NCBI GenBank assembly: GCA_026394765.1
Contig: JAPKXQ010000056.1
Location: 1 to 54,630, forward strand
Direction: 5' to 3'
From: Methanomicrobiales archaeon
GTDB taxonomy: Archaea > Halobacteriota > Methanomicrobia > Methanomicrobiales > Methanospirillaceae
Length of the DNA stretch: 54,630 bases
The notes beneath the pieces were generated by a model. It was not told the origin of the DNA. It saw only the letters and a list, made by a program, of their open reading frames with translations, and did not search any database. How positions within the stretch are numbered: position 1 is the stretch's first letter; each line of letters begins with the position of its first letter. A program made the position numbers and the translations under genes. Below are positions 9,568 to 18,278 of the stretch, in pieces.

Positions 9568-10587
9568 CTATATCGCCTGGAAGTGCAGTGCCTGATTTGT
9601 CATCCTGATCGAAGTATCAGGGTCTTTCTCCACTCCTGTCATGGCCCGGATGGCATCGACGTTCTCTACCACGACATCGGCTTCCTGGTGAATGGCCTGG
9701 AAGAGGTAGAGCTCGTTCCCATCGCATGCGACAGAGTCCTCAAATATGCCGTTCTCCCAGAGGTCTGAACGTGGGCGGCCGAGGTCCATCACGAACTCTT
9801 TCAGCTCTGCGGTACTGGTGATCCCGCTCGTCCTGGGAACAAGGCCCATACGCGGGTGCTTCCTGATGATCTCAATGACCCTCTCCCGTGCAGGAGCTGA
9901 CACCAAGTCCATCTGGATAGCATGCATGTGCATGAGGGTGGTGGGGACGATCATAGCGAGTGTGACTATGGAGATATTGGGGAGTACTGTCTGGACATCA
10001 GGGCCATGGTGACTGGGAATGGATACAGGGTTAAGGACGATTGCATCGATCGGCCCCTTCTTTATCTCTCCTGGATCTGCACCGCGCCGCACCATCACTG
10101 CCCTTACTTTGACGACTCCATACTCCCGGTCCATTGCCTTGATGATACGGCACAGGCCGGTGGTATTGCAGGAGACTACCCTGACAAACTGCCTTCCGAT
10201 GGCATCCTTGAAGTTGCAGTCCGAGTTGAATGAGAATCCTGCAACCTCGTGCTCCTCTCCTCCTTGAAAAATTGCTTTGACACCCGCCTTTTCATAGAGA
10301 ATCCGGTTTTTTGCACCCGTGTCTCCCGGTGTCGCATCCACGATTAGATCTGCTCTCTTGATCATATCCTCGATTGTTCCTGCAACAGCGATACCGGCCT
10401 TCTCGAATGCTCCCTTCTTTGCAGGGTCAGCGATGAAGAGGGGGAATCCACGGTTCATTGCTATGCTTGCATCAGCGTTAGGTCGTGTCTTTGAGACTCC
10501 GACGATCTGCATATCGGGCTGAGCAGCGACTGCATCGGCCACACGCTTGCCGATGGTGCCATACCCGTTAACTGCAACCTTGATCAT
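9568..10587 (-). CDS. gap: Type II glyceraldehyde-3-phosphate dehydrogenase (phosphorylating)
   Basis: The protein is 339 residues from the chosen start MIKVAVNGYGTIGKRV. The open frame extends 41 codons further upstream, but all archaeal GAPDHs begin at this Rossmann strand, and a possible TATA-like GTTAATACG about 25-30 nt upstream would give a nearly leaderless mRNA. The catalytic cysteine is C140 in SCNTTGL. FNSDCNF and the C-terminal region FEDSVACDGNELYLFQA are typical of the archaeal type. It interconverts glyceraldehyde-3-phosphate and 1,3-bisphosphoglycerate, mainly gluconeogenic in methanogens. It diverges from the PAS fragment at 10636. Confidence 0.95.
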   Translation of the reverse strand: MIKVAVNGYGTIGKRVADAVAAQPDMQIVGVSKTRPNADASIAMNRGFPLFIADPAKKGAFEKAGIAVAGTIEDMIKRADLIVDATPGDTGAKNRILYEKAGVKAIFQGGEEHEVAGFSFNSDCNFKDAIGRQFVRVVSCNTTGLCRIIKAMDREYGVVKVRAVMVRRGADPGEIKKGPIDAIVLNPVSIPSHHGPDVQTVLPNISIVTLAMIVPTTLMHMHAIQMDLVSAPARERVIEIIRKHPRMGLVPRTSGITSTAELKEFVMDLGRPRSDLWENGIFEDSVACDGNELYLFQAIHQEADVVVENVDAIRAMTGVEKDPDTSIRMTNQALHFQAI

Positions 10588-10635
10588 ATGATCTGGAATT
10601 ACCAGTCTCAACGTATTAACATTCCCTGAACAGAG

Positions 10636-11283
10636 ATGGCCCAGAAATATCCGATGGTCCGCCGTCTTGGAAACAACATCTTTGCAGAGACGTTCATTTC
10701 TTCTTTTCACAACGGAATGGGGGGGATGGTGTGGGGAAAGGCCTCAATACTGACCAATCGTGACGGGGTCGTAATTGGGGTGATTGAATCGATAAGGGAT
10801 ATCACGACATGGAAACGGGCCGTGGAGGGGACCATGTTTGTTGATCTACCTCAAATGCAGGCACAGCTGGATGCAGTCACTATGGAGTTGGCACCCCCGA
10901 TCAAAGATAATTCTCCAGTGGAAGAAAAGCATGAGCCAGCTGCGGGTGTCCAGTTACCTGAACTGTTCCGATCAGCGGGGGACCCCATCGTGGTCCTTGA
11001 TAGGGTGGGGCGTCTCCTCTATGCCAATGATGCATTCCTCGAGATCTCGGCTTCCAGTGACGGGACACCACTGGTTGGGAAGAGTATCGTCCAATTCGTC
11101 GCTTCGGAGTACAGACGCTCGATCCTTGGGATGATCAGGTACCTTCAGCAAAATAGCAAGCGGGAAGTCGTCTTTGGTCTCCTTACACCATCAGGAAGGG
11201 TGATGCTGTCAGGACACTTCTCGGCAGGAAAGGATCTTGATGGAACACTTATGGGTATCCTTGGGATCTTTCGAGTTGTTTGA
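10636..11283 (+). pseudogene. Truncated PAS-domain protein, remnant of a multi-PAS sensor
   Basis: This is a 215-residue open frame. The first 60 residues (GGMVWGKASILTNRDGVVIG, then ESIRDIT) are only the second half of a PAS/PAC domain. The first half is missing because the sequence begins at the gap promoter region. A complete PAS domain follows at about 105-215 (GDPIVVLDRVGRLLYANDAF, ending LMGILGIFR). There is no kinase or receiver module, so this looks like an internal piece of the large PAS sensors common in Methanomicrobiales. It could still be translated as a small PAS protein. The 58-bp two-hairpin repeat begins 8 bp after its stop. Confidence 0.65.
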
Positions 11284-11290
11284 TCTCTGG

Positions 11291-11348
11291 TATGCAACAC
11301 TTCGTGTTGCATAGCCTTCTATGGGCCTTCGTTCATCGCTGACTTTTT
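11291..11348 (+). repeat. 58-bp two-hairpin repeat, copy 1
   Basis: This sequence matches 44498-44555 at 55 of 58 positions with no gap. It starts with a perfect hairpin, arms TATGCAACAC / GTGTTGCATA and loop TTC (11291-11313). A second inverted repeat is imperfect here but perfect in copy 2, and the element ends GCTGACTTTTT. It lies between the PAS fragment and tsr3. The T-run end could act as a terminator on the plus strand. Confidence 0.85.
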
Positions 11349-11430
11349 GTACCCCCCGATGCAGGAACTGGTGCCGAGGGGATGGAGTGATAGTGATCCT
11401 GACAGGTCGTGAAACTATTCAGACCGAGTT

Positions 11431-11940
11431 TCAAAGGTAGTCCTGCTGAATGGCGATGATTTCTGTGCTGTCTGCAGCAGCCGCATATCGTGTAAGGGGT
11501 TCTTCGTTCACCTCAAAGAACCTTATACCCCAGGAGAATGGTCTGAGCACTTCAGTGGCCTGGTCCTGCGCTCCGAGGATGAAGAGAGCGGCTGCAAAAG
11601 CCTCAACAGTTGTGAGGCGGAAGGGCCGTCCGAAGTTGACGGGGTTTGCGGCGAGGAGGAAGGGGAGTGCCCGTCGTCGTTTTACGGGGGGCTTACCTGC
11701 CGCTTCGAGTACTTTCCATGAGCAGTCCATGGCGGTGATGGACCGGACCGGGAGATCAGCAGGAGAGAGGGCATATTCTGCGGTGGGGTCGAGGAGGAGG
11801 GTGGAACGGTGAACCTGGGCGAGGCGCGGAAAGATAGTGACGAGTCCGTACCGCGCGAGCTTTGCTGCGGTGCACTTCTTTGGGTCGCAGGAGTTGTCAC
11901 GATATGCGAAGAGCGGGGGCATGGGGAGATTATTATGCAC
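11431..11940 (-). CDS. tsr3: Tsr3-type rRNA aminocarboxypropyltransferase
   Basis: The protein has 169 residues. YRDNSCDPKKCTAAKLARYG near the N-terminus (an RLI-like metal-binding region followed by the DUF367 core), DCSWKVLEA, then LPFLLAANPVNFGRPF and LTTVEAFAAALFILG are hallmark segments of Tsr3. The enzyme transfers the aminocarboxypropyl group of SAM to N1-methylpseudouridine of small-subunit rRNA. An internal ATG at residue 7 is an alternative start. It is transcribed alone and away from the low-GC island. Confidence 0.9.
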   Translation of the reverse strand: MHNNLPMPPLFAYRDNSCDPKKCTAAKLARYGLVTIFPRLAQVHRSTLLLDPTAEYALSPADLPVRSITAMDCSWKVLEAAGKPPVKRRRALPFLLAANPVNFGRPFRLTTVEAFAAALFILGAQDQATEVLRPFSWGIRFFEVNEEPLTRYAAAADSTEIIAIQQDYL

Positions 11941-12369
11941 TCTGTTTTTGATGTTGGTATTTGATTATAATCGTAATCGAGTAAATGATCTGCCACATTC
12001 ACTACCGTCAATCGGATTAGTGATTCTCAACCCACCAGATAAATGTATCATTATGGTTGTTGTTGCAAGAATTACTAATGTTAATACAATAAGGTAATTA
12101 TCAGTCAGGAATAATGCAGAAAGTAATTATTTAAATAATTATTTAATTTATAAGGTAAATTCACTGAATTATGTTACAACCACAATTGGTTAAGAGAATT
12201 CGCTAATAATTGCGAAATTAGTTATTGGAACCATCATTCGGGTGTGGTTTGAGATTAGAAGATTCTTCCGAGTAGTTGGAAATGATTAATTAAAAGAATA
12301 ACGGATCAATTAGACAGAGTACCTATAGTTATTCTCTGATAAAGAACATTGAAATAAAAAAAGTAAGGG
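11941..12369. other. AT-rich intergenic region upstream of the glycan island
   Basis: About 430 bp of strongly AT-rich DNA with no convincing gene. It marks the left edge of the low-GC island (to about 16560). It probably holds promoters for tsr3 (leftward) and the GT39 gene (rightward), but several TATA-like blocks exist and I cannot choose between them. Confidence 0.5.
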
Positions 12370-13920
12370 ATGAGGGATGAGATGAAAGTCGATCATAAGA
12401 AAAGAAGAGCCCATGAAACAAAAAACGCCGAATGCAATCTTGATAGTTCCGTTCAACCAAGTGGTGATTCTAAAAATCGAAATAGTATTCAGTCACTCCT
12501 GTCTGTTTTAAGATCAAGCAGGTATATACAAGTACTAATTATACTAACAATTGTTGGATTATTCTTACGTTTCTATAATCTTACTTTTAATTCAATTTGG
12601 CTCGATGAGGCCATGACTTTTTATTTTGCTCAGAAGTCTCCATTAGATTATTGGAGCATCATTGCAGAAGGTGGAGAATTTCATCCTCCCCTATATTACT
12701 GGCTTGTGCATTATGCATTATCTATTGGAAATAACGAGTATATTTTACGATTTATTCCAGCTTTGGTTGGATTTTTAACAATTCCGTTGATATATTTCGT
12801 TGGGTCAGAATTTATTGACAGAAATGTCGGAATTCTTTCAGCTGCATTACTAACATTTTCTCCTTTTCATATTTTTTATTCACAAGAATCGAGGGCCTAT
12901 ACTCTTGTTTTATTTTTCTTTTCCATTGCATTGATCTATTATTTCCGTGCATTACGACGTAATAACTGGTTTGAGTGGAGTATCTTCGGATTTTTTGCTG
13001 CATTGTCTGTATGGGCACATTTCTATGTTGGTATTGCGATTGTTCTTCTTTTTCTCTATGCACTTGGAGACAATCTACTTTCTTTAAAGGGAAATATCAG
13101 AAAGATAATACCCTTTATTATGGGGTTTCTCGTCTTTTTTGTTGTATGTTTCCCACTGCTTTTACTTGGGGTGAATTTATTTTTTAAAATTACTTCCTCC
13201 GCACCAACATATGGCCTGCAAGGGCTATCAGTGATCAATGTGAGCCTAGAGCAGTTTTCTTGTTATAATATTCTTGTATTAGGTGTATTTCTTGCATTAT
13301 TTCTACTAGGGTGCATTCAGTTGATAAGAAAGAAAAGTAAGAGCGTTGTTCTCATCGCATTGATACTCGGAGTTTCATTTCTATTAAGTGTAATCTTGTC
13401 ATCAAAGATGCCAATGATCCCTCGATATCTTATTTTTCTTCTTCCATTCTACTTTTTTGGGATTTCATTCTCATATAATATTCTGTATGAATTAGTTCGA
13501 GATAATCGTATTATCTATATATTTATATTAATTTTCATTATCCTTTCTTTGCCTTTTCTCACCAATTACTATTCAACTTATACAAAAGAGGACTGGAGGG
13601 GACTTGCCCCGTTGATAACCGATGCCACAAAAGGAGGAGAGGTTATTGTCCTTATCCCCGCGTATATGAAATACCCTTTCGATTATTATTATTCAAATCT
13701 TTCTGATCAAACGTACGAATATGGTGCATCGTCGGTAGATGGGATTATTGGTATTAAAAGAAGTACAAACACAACTCAAACACTCTATATTGTTACGTCT
13801 GATGTTAATGCTGCAGATCCTGGAGGAAATATTCTTCGCTGGTTGGACAATCAGACACAATATCTTGGTCAGCATACAGGGATTCACCTCTTCACGTCCA
13901 GATCCTCTGAGTTTTTATAA
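12370..13920 (+). CDS. GT-C membrane glycosyltransferase (GT39/ArnT-like)
   Basis: The protein has 516 residues. After a hydrophilic N-terminus come about ten or more membrane segments. The first extracytoplasmic loop has IWLDEAMTF (D79, E80), the acidic catalytic motif of GT-C enzymes, followed by EFHPPLYYWLVHY, typical of the GT39/PMT_2 family. Such enzymes transfer a sugar from a polyprenyl-phosphate carrier to protein or lipid on the outer face. A soluble C-terminal domain follows the last helix. Low GC and AT-rich codons differ from the flanking core genes. The DPM1-like gene 160 bp downstream could supply its donor. An ATG at codon 5 is an alternative start. Confidence 0.85.
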   Translation: MRDEMKVDHKKRRAHETKNAECNLDSSVQPSGDSKNRNSIQSLLSVLRSSRYIQVLIILTIVGLFLRFYNLTFNSIWLDEAMTFYFAQKSPLDYWSIIAEGGEFHPPLYYWLVHYALSIGNNEYILRFIPALVGFLTIPLIYFVGSEFIDRNVGILSAALLTFSPFHIFYSQESRAYTLVLFFFSIALIYYFRALRRNNWFEWSIFGFFAALSVWAHFYVGIAIVLLFLYALGDNLLSLKGNIRKIIPFIMGFLVFFVVCFPLLLLGVNLFFKITSSAPTYGLQGLSVINVSLEQFSCYNILVLGVFLALFLLGCIQLIRKKSKSVVLIALILGVSFLLSVILSSKMPMIPRYLIFLLPFYFFGISFSYNILYELVRDNRIIYIFILIFIILSLPFLTNYYSTYTKEDWRGLAPLITDATKGGEVIVLIPAYMKYPFDYYYSNLSDQTYEYGASSVDGIIGIKRSTNTTQTLYIVTSDVNAADPGGNILRWLDNQTQYLGQHTGIHLFTSRSSEFL

Positions 13921-14078
13921 ATGTTATAACTGACAATAAACTCCTCAAAATTTTTCATAAAATATGATGAAATACTGCCTGATTTATTCAAAAAAGTGAA
14001 GACACCTCCAGGATGAAAGGCTTGTATATAAATAATAATTGTAAGATGCGAAGCGTATCGCAGCTGGGAGATAAATAA

Positions 14079-14786
14079 ATGTACGATTGTACTATTATTA
14101 TTCCCACTCTAAATGAAGAAATGGCAATCCCACATTTAATTCTAGAATTAATTATTGAATTGCAGACTCATAATATTCATGGTGAGATCTTAGTTATTGA
14201 TGACAATTCCAAAGACAATACCATTCGCTGTATTGATGATATTCGAAAGTCCAATACGAATGTACGCTATATAGTGAGAAGAGAAAATCCAGGACTTTCT
14301 CAATCAGTTGTTGAAGGATTTTACAAATCAGATTCATTGATATTTATTGTGATGGATGCTGATTTCTCTCACCCGCCCTCATTTGTTCCTCATCTTTATT
14401 ATGCAATTCGAGAAGGAAACGATATCGCCATTGCGAGTCGTTATATCAGGGGCGGTGGAATCGCACAGTGGCCACTCAAACGTAGAGTCCTGTCAATGGG
14501 TGCAACAACAATTGCAAGATTTATTGTTCCCTGTGTGAAAGATCCTGTGAGTGGGTTTTTTGCGGTCCATTATTCGGTGATAGAAGGAATTCGCTTGAAA
14601 CCGAGAGGATATAAGATCCTCCTTGAGATACTTGGGAGGGGAAATTGGAACAAAATCAAAGAAATTCCTTTTACCTTCTGTGATAGAAGAGATGGTACAA
14701 GTAAACTACGGATATTAACTCTTATAGATTATTTAGCCCAAATTGGGAATATTTTCTTTTTTCGTTTCGTTCAAACATTTAAGTAA
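14079..14786 (+). CDS. Polyprenyl-phosphate glycosyltransferase (GT2, DPM1-like)
   Basis: This 235-residue GT-A fold enzyme has IIIPTLNEE at the N-terminus, LVIDDNSKDNT (nucleotide-binding aspartates), VMDADFSHPP (metal DxD region) and ASRYIRGGG. KDPVSGFFAVH is typical of dolichol-phosphate-mannose synthases. It has no membrane tail, so it is the soluble DPM1 type. It would charge dolichyl phosphate with a hexose on the inner membrane face, matching the GT-C enzyme upstream. The GGGAG-like site before ATG 14079 supports the start. It converges with the flippase/methyltransferase gene, leaving 30 bp. Confidence 0.9.
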   Translation: MYDCTIIIPTLNEEMAIPHLILELIIELQTHNIHGEILVIDDNSKDNTIRCIDDIRKSNTNVRYIVRRENPGLSQSVVEGFYKSDSLIFIVMDADFSHPPSFVPHLYYAIREGNDIAIASRYIRGGGIAQWPLKRRVLSMGATTIARFIVPCVKDPVSGFFAVHYSVIEGIRLKPRGYKILLEILGRGNWNKIKEIPFTFCDRRDGTSKLRILTLIDYLAQIGNIFFFRFVQTFK

Positions 14787-14816
14787 TGTCAATTTATATT
14801 TAATTCCCCTACAAAT

Positions 14817-16472
14817 CTATTTTATTGCATGGAATATAATAATAACCCCCCATCCCCACCGCTCAAATATTGAATCAATTTTCAAACCATATTTTATTGC
14901 CCACTTATTTGATGAGAGGGCAATTAGTGGTGACAAAATGAATAGAGTAATCGCATGATATTCGGTATAATGACTAAAATATTTATAGAAATCATATCGA
15001 GAGAAGAAATGAAAATGTGTCTTTCCATAATTCCGCCCTCTTCCAAATATATCCCACAACACCTCATAAAAACCCCAGATTGAGATCTCATTCGGCGTTG
15101 AAATAACAACTTCTCCCTTATCCTGTAAAATTCTAGTTATCTCATCAATGAAGGTTTCTGGTTTTGGAAGATGCTCAATTATTTCTGCACTAATAATATG
15201 ATCAACACACGCATTTTTTAATGGAATCTGTTGGGCGTCAGCAATTAAAAAATCGGCATTTGGAATGTTCTTGGAGCGGGCAAATTTCAAGGCATTTTCA
15301 TTTATATCAATTCCAATAATGGCATTGAAATTTTCTGGATGTGAAGTAGCAATCTGAACCCCACTACCACACCCAATGTCAAGAAGAATGTTACCTATTT
15401 TTAAATTAAATGCTTTAATAATCTTATCTGTTCTTCTCTGCTGAAAAAATCTTTGGACGTGAAGATCCGAATAATAGGCCTTTTCATCGATGTCACCGTT
15501 TATAGAGTTATAATATTGTATGCGATCAGCATCGCCTAAACCCTTATAGAAAAAAGTGTATAAGCCAATAGAATCAATTGCCATCTCAATTATTCGGACT
15601 GTAAGGGCGAACAGTAATGCTATACTAGGTACAATCCCAAAAAGACTAATAATGCCTATTGCACCTGCTTCCTGAACTCCCAGTCCTGCTGGAGTAAGTG
15701 GTATAATTGAGAAGAGAGTAATAAGAGGGTTGAGAAATAAGGATTCGGTGAGACTAAGAGTACATCCTTGGATAGCAGCGGCAATTAAAAACCATTCGAC
15801 ACCCCTTAAAATCCACCCGAAAAATGATATTGAAAATATAAAAGGCAGCATAGTGTGTATTTTTTTATTTAGACTTAACATATCCAATATTTCCCTTTTT
15901 AGTTTGAATTTTTTAAAGAGCCTCTCTGAAAATTCATCTTTATAAGTTATAACTAAATATACTCCAATAATAAAAGTTACTAGAAGGAAAGATAAAATAA
16001 GAAAATATATTGATTCAATATAAAAAATGGCAGAGAAAATATATGCAATCCCAATTACTGCAATTCCTAATTTAAAGGTTAAATCAAATATAAATGTGCT
16101 TGTTATGCTGGCAAGCCCCTTGGAATAATCGATTCCATGTCCTTTCAATGCATATGCAGTATATATGTATCCACTTCTGGCAGGGGTAACGTCAGAAGCA
16201 ATCATTCCTCCCATGTGAGATAGAAATACAAATTTAAATCGGATATAACTCCCCAATTTCTTTAAAATCACCTTAAGCCGATATGCCATAAGCATGTTGT
16301 TCAGAAGATATGCAAAACCTCCTAGAATTAGAAACCGAAGATCTATACTTGATAGTTCAGAGAGTAGTAATTGGAAATTAAAAGAGAAAATGAGATAGAT
16401 GATAATTAGGATGGCAAAAAGGAATTGAATAAATTTTAACAAATCGTTTTTCATATAATTATGTAATTTCAT
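14817..16472 (-). CDS. Flippase-like membrane domain fused to SAM methyltransferase
   Basis: This 551-residue protein is a two-part fusion. Residues 1 to about 310 form a UPF0104/LPG-synthase-TM (AglD-like) domain with about eight helices and the signature PLTPAGLGVQEAG. The C-terminal part from about 345 is a class I methyltransferase with motif I LLDIGCGSG, the acidic end IIGIDINENALKFA, ADAQQIPLKN, and the post-motif AEIIEHLPKPETF of type-11 enzymes. It probably moves or modifies a polyprenyl-linked glycan or lipid and methylates it at the cytoplasmic face. Both halves are usually separate proteins. It is low in GC like its island neighbours. Confidence 0.85.
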   Translation of the reverse strand: MKLHNYMKNDLLKFIQFLFAILIIIYLIFSFNFQLLLSELSSIDLRFLILGGFAYLLNNMLMAYRLKVILKKLGSYIRFKFVFLSHMGGMIASDVTPARSGYIYTAYALKGHGIDYSKGLASITSTFIFDLTFKLGIAVIGIAYIFSAIFYIESIYFLILSFLLVTFIIGVYLVITYKDEFSERLFKKFKLKREILDMLSLNKKIHTMLPFIFSISFFGWILRGVEWFLIAAAIQGCTLSLTESLFLNPLITLFSIIPLTPAGLGVQEAGAIGIISLFGIVPSIALLFALTVRIIEMAIDSIGLYTFFYKGLGDADRIQYYNSINGDIDEKAYYSDLHVQRFFQQRRTDKIIKAFNLKIGNILLDIGCGSGVQIATSHPENFNAIIGIDINENALKFARSKNIPNADFLIADAQQIPLKNACVDHIISAEIIEHLPKPETFIDEITRILQDKGEVVISTPNEISIWGFYEVLWDIFGRGRNYGKTHFHFFSRYDFYKYFSHYTEYHAITLFILSPLIALSSNKWAIKYGLKIDSIFERWGWGVIIIFHAIK

Positions 16473-16572
16473 GTTTAATATTCCAATTAATTAATCTACA
16501 AGAAAGACCTTGTAGAGATGAGAATTATTTCGTTTTGAGTCCTAATTATAACTAACAGGTGACCTTACTTCA

Positions 16573-17538
16573 ATGCCCAACCTCACTGTAGCCCTCATAT
16601 CCCCCCCTGAGTATGCCAAAGACCTTGGCAAGAAAGGAACCGAGAGTGACATCACCTTCTACAACCTCAAGCGCGATGATGTCACTGTTACCCTCATCGA
16701 GCCGTCCCGCTACCCTGAGCGCCTCTCTTCACTCTTCTTCGCCATCTCCATGGCTGGGAAGGCCATCCTCGTCGTCGACGAGATCAATGCGGCATTTGGT
16801 GAGACGGTGCTCATGCTGGACTGTATCGGGCTAAAGAACGGAGTCCTTATCCTCCGGAATTACCTCACCCATGAGCAGATCCTCCCCCTCATCAGGGGGA
16901 CGGTTGTAGAGGGCTACCCCCTCATCCCCGACGACCGTATGGTCCTCCGGGAGCAGCTCCTTCTGGAGGCAGCAGCAGTACAACCCGATGAAGCGACCCT
17001 CAAGAGACCGGGGGCCCTCCCTGTGGACCACGCCTTCCCGGTGAAGGGGGTCGGCACGGTGGTGCTGGGTGGTGTTGTGAGGGGCTGCCTGAAGCGGCAC
17101 GAGACTGTGAAGGTCCTTCCCACCGGTAAGGCTGCGCTAATCCGATCGATCCAGCTCCATGACGATGATGCAGAGGAGGTGGGACCAGGTGAACGTGCGG
17201 GCCTCGCCCTCAAGGGAGTCGAGGGAGACGAGCTCGATCGGGGCTATGTCCTCTCTGCTGACTCTGCTCTCACAAGCAGTACCACGATTGCGGGGAGGGC
17301 GCACCTCGTGAAGTACTGGCCAGCGCCACTCCGCGAAGGAATGGTGCTTGCCATCGGACACTGGATGCAGTTCCTCCCCGCCCGTGTAGCCTATGTGGAC
17401 AATGCCGGTGACTGGCACCGCCCCCTCCTCACCATCAGGACTGAAAAGGAACTTGTTGCATTCCCGGGGGCGAAAGCCCTCCTACACTACCTCGAGGGTG
17501 GGAAGCTCCGGGTGGTCGGGTCGATCATCCTGACGTGA
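16573..17538 (+). CDS. EF-Tu/SelB-like translation factor homologue with degenerate GTPase domain
   Basis: The protein has 321 residues. The first about 120 residues occupy the place of a GTPase domain but keep no GxxxxGK[ST] P-loop, no DxxG and no NKxD. Only a vestige LGKKGTESDITFY remains. Beta-barrel domain 2 (HAFPVKGVGTVVLGGVVRGC, around 150-175) and a further barrel follow, as in SelB/EF-Tu. This matches a methanogen-specific family annotated as EF-Tu-like but not expected to hydrolyse GTP. The role is unknown. TATA-like AATTATAAC at 16544-16552 and AGGTGA at 16557 support ATG 16573. GC content returns to core level here. Confidence 0.75.
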   Translation: MPNLTVALISPPEYAKDLGKKGTESDITFYNLKRDDVTVTLIEPSRYPERLSSLFFAISMAGKAILVVDEINAAFGETVLMLDCIGLKNGVLILRNYLTHEQILPLIRGTVVEGYPLIPDDRMVLREQLLLEAAAVQPDEATLKRPGALPVDHAFPVKGVGTVVLGGVVRGCLKRHETVKVLPTGKAALIRSIQLHDDDAEEVGPGERAGLALKGVEGDELDRGYVLSADSALTSSTTIAGRAHLVKYWPAPLREGMVLAIGHWMQFLPARVAYVDNAGDWHRPLLTIRTEKELVAFPGAKALLHYLEGGKLRVVGSIILT

Positions 17539-17696
17539 GATGGATTTTAGCTATCGCTTTTAAGTGTTGGGTGGAGATCAGGAGGGAGGACACTTCCCCC
17601 TTCTTCTGAACTGCTTCACCCCACTGGGTTTCGAAGGTTGGTTCCGATGGTTTCAAGTGAATGGTTGCCCTTATTCCTATGAGGTGAGAGGTTCCT

Positions 17697-18266
17697 GTGC
17701 TCGGTGCTCTCATTCCCTGGATCGTTCTCGCAGTCATTGTAATAATCATAATCGCCCTTGTGCTCTATTTCATCGGTGTCTACAACCGTTTCTTCAGCCT
17801 GAAGAACTCCTCTGAAGCGACCCTTGGCCAGATCAGGGTTGCGATGAAGAAGCGGCTTGATATGATAGACGAGCTCCTCGGCGCAGTGAAGAGCTATGCG
17901 AAGTTCGAGAGAGAGACCCTGGAGAAGGTCACTGAGATGCGGACGAGTGTTGCTACCGCTGGACCGGGGGACCTCAATGAGGTAGAAAAGCAGTCACGGT
18001 CCCTTCTTGGGAGGCTATTTGCAGTCTTTGAGAACTACCCTGACCTCAAGACGAGCACCACGGTGACAAACCTCATGGAGGCTGTCCGTCAGGTTGAGGA
18101 TGAGATCGCGCGCCAGCGTTATACCTACAACAACATCTCCCAGCAGTTCAACACGATGTGCGACACCATCCCCTCCAGTTTCATCGCCCGTCTCATCGGC
18201 CTTGCAAAGCTGACGTACCTCGAGTTCGAGGAGCGGATCGCTACCCCGCCCAAGATCGAGTTCTGA
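17697..18266 (+). CDS. LemA family membrane-anchored protein
   Basis: The protein has 189 residues. It has one N-terminal helix (residues 4-28) followed by YNRFFSLKNSSEATLGQIRV and long coiled helices, the LemA pattern. NLMEAVRQVEDEIARQRYTY and NTMCDTIPSSFIAR are conserved family positions. GTG 17697 is chosen because GAGGTGAG lies 8 nt upstream and translation begins just before the membrane helix. It forms a two-gene operon with the DUF2207 protein (12-bp gap). The biochemical role of LemA is unknown; the pairing with DUF2207 is widespread. Confidence 0.9.
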   Translation: MLGALIPWIVLAVIVIIIIALVLYFIGVYNRFFSLKNSSEATLGQIRVAMKKRLDMIDELLGAVKSYAKFERETLEKVTEMRTSVATAGPGDLNEVEKQSRSLLGRLFAVFENYPDLKTSTTVTNLMEAVRQVEDEIARQRYTYNNISQQFNTMCDTIPSSFIARLIGLAKLTYLEFEERIATPPKIEF

Positions 18267-18278
18267 AGGGAACCGGCT

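Noticed and set aside
14046-14060. Possible further GAA-loop hairpin (GATGCGAAGCGTATC)
   Set aside because: The stem pairs only a few bases and needs a wobble pair, too weak to include in the hairpin family.
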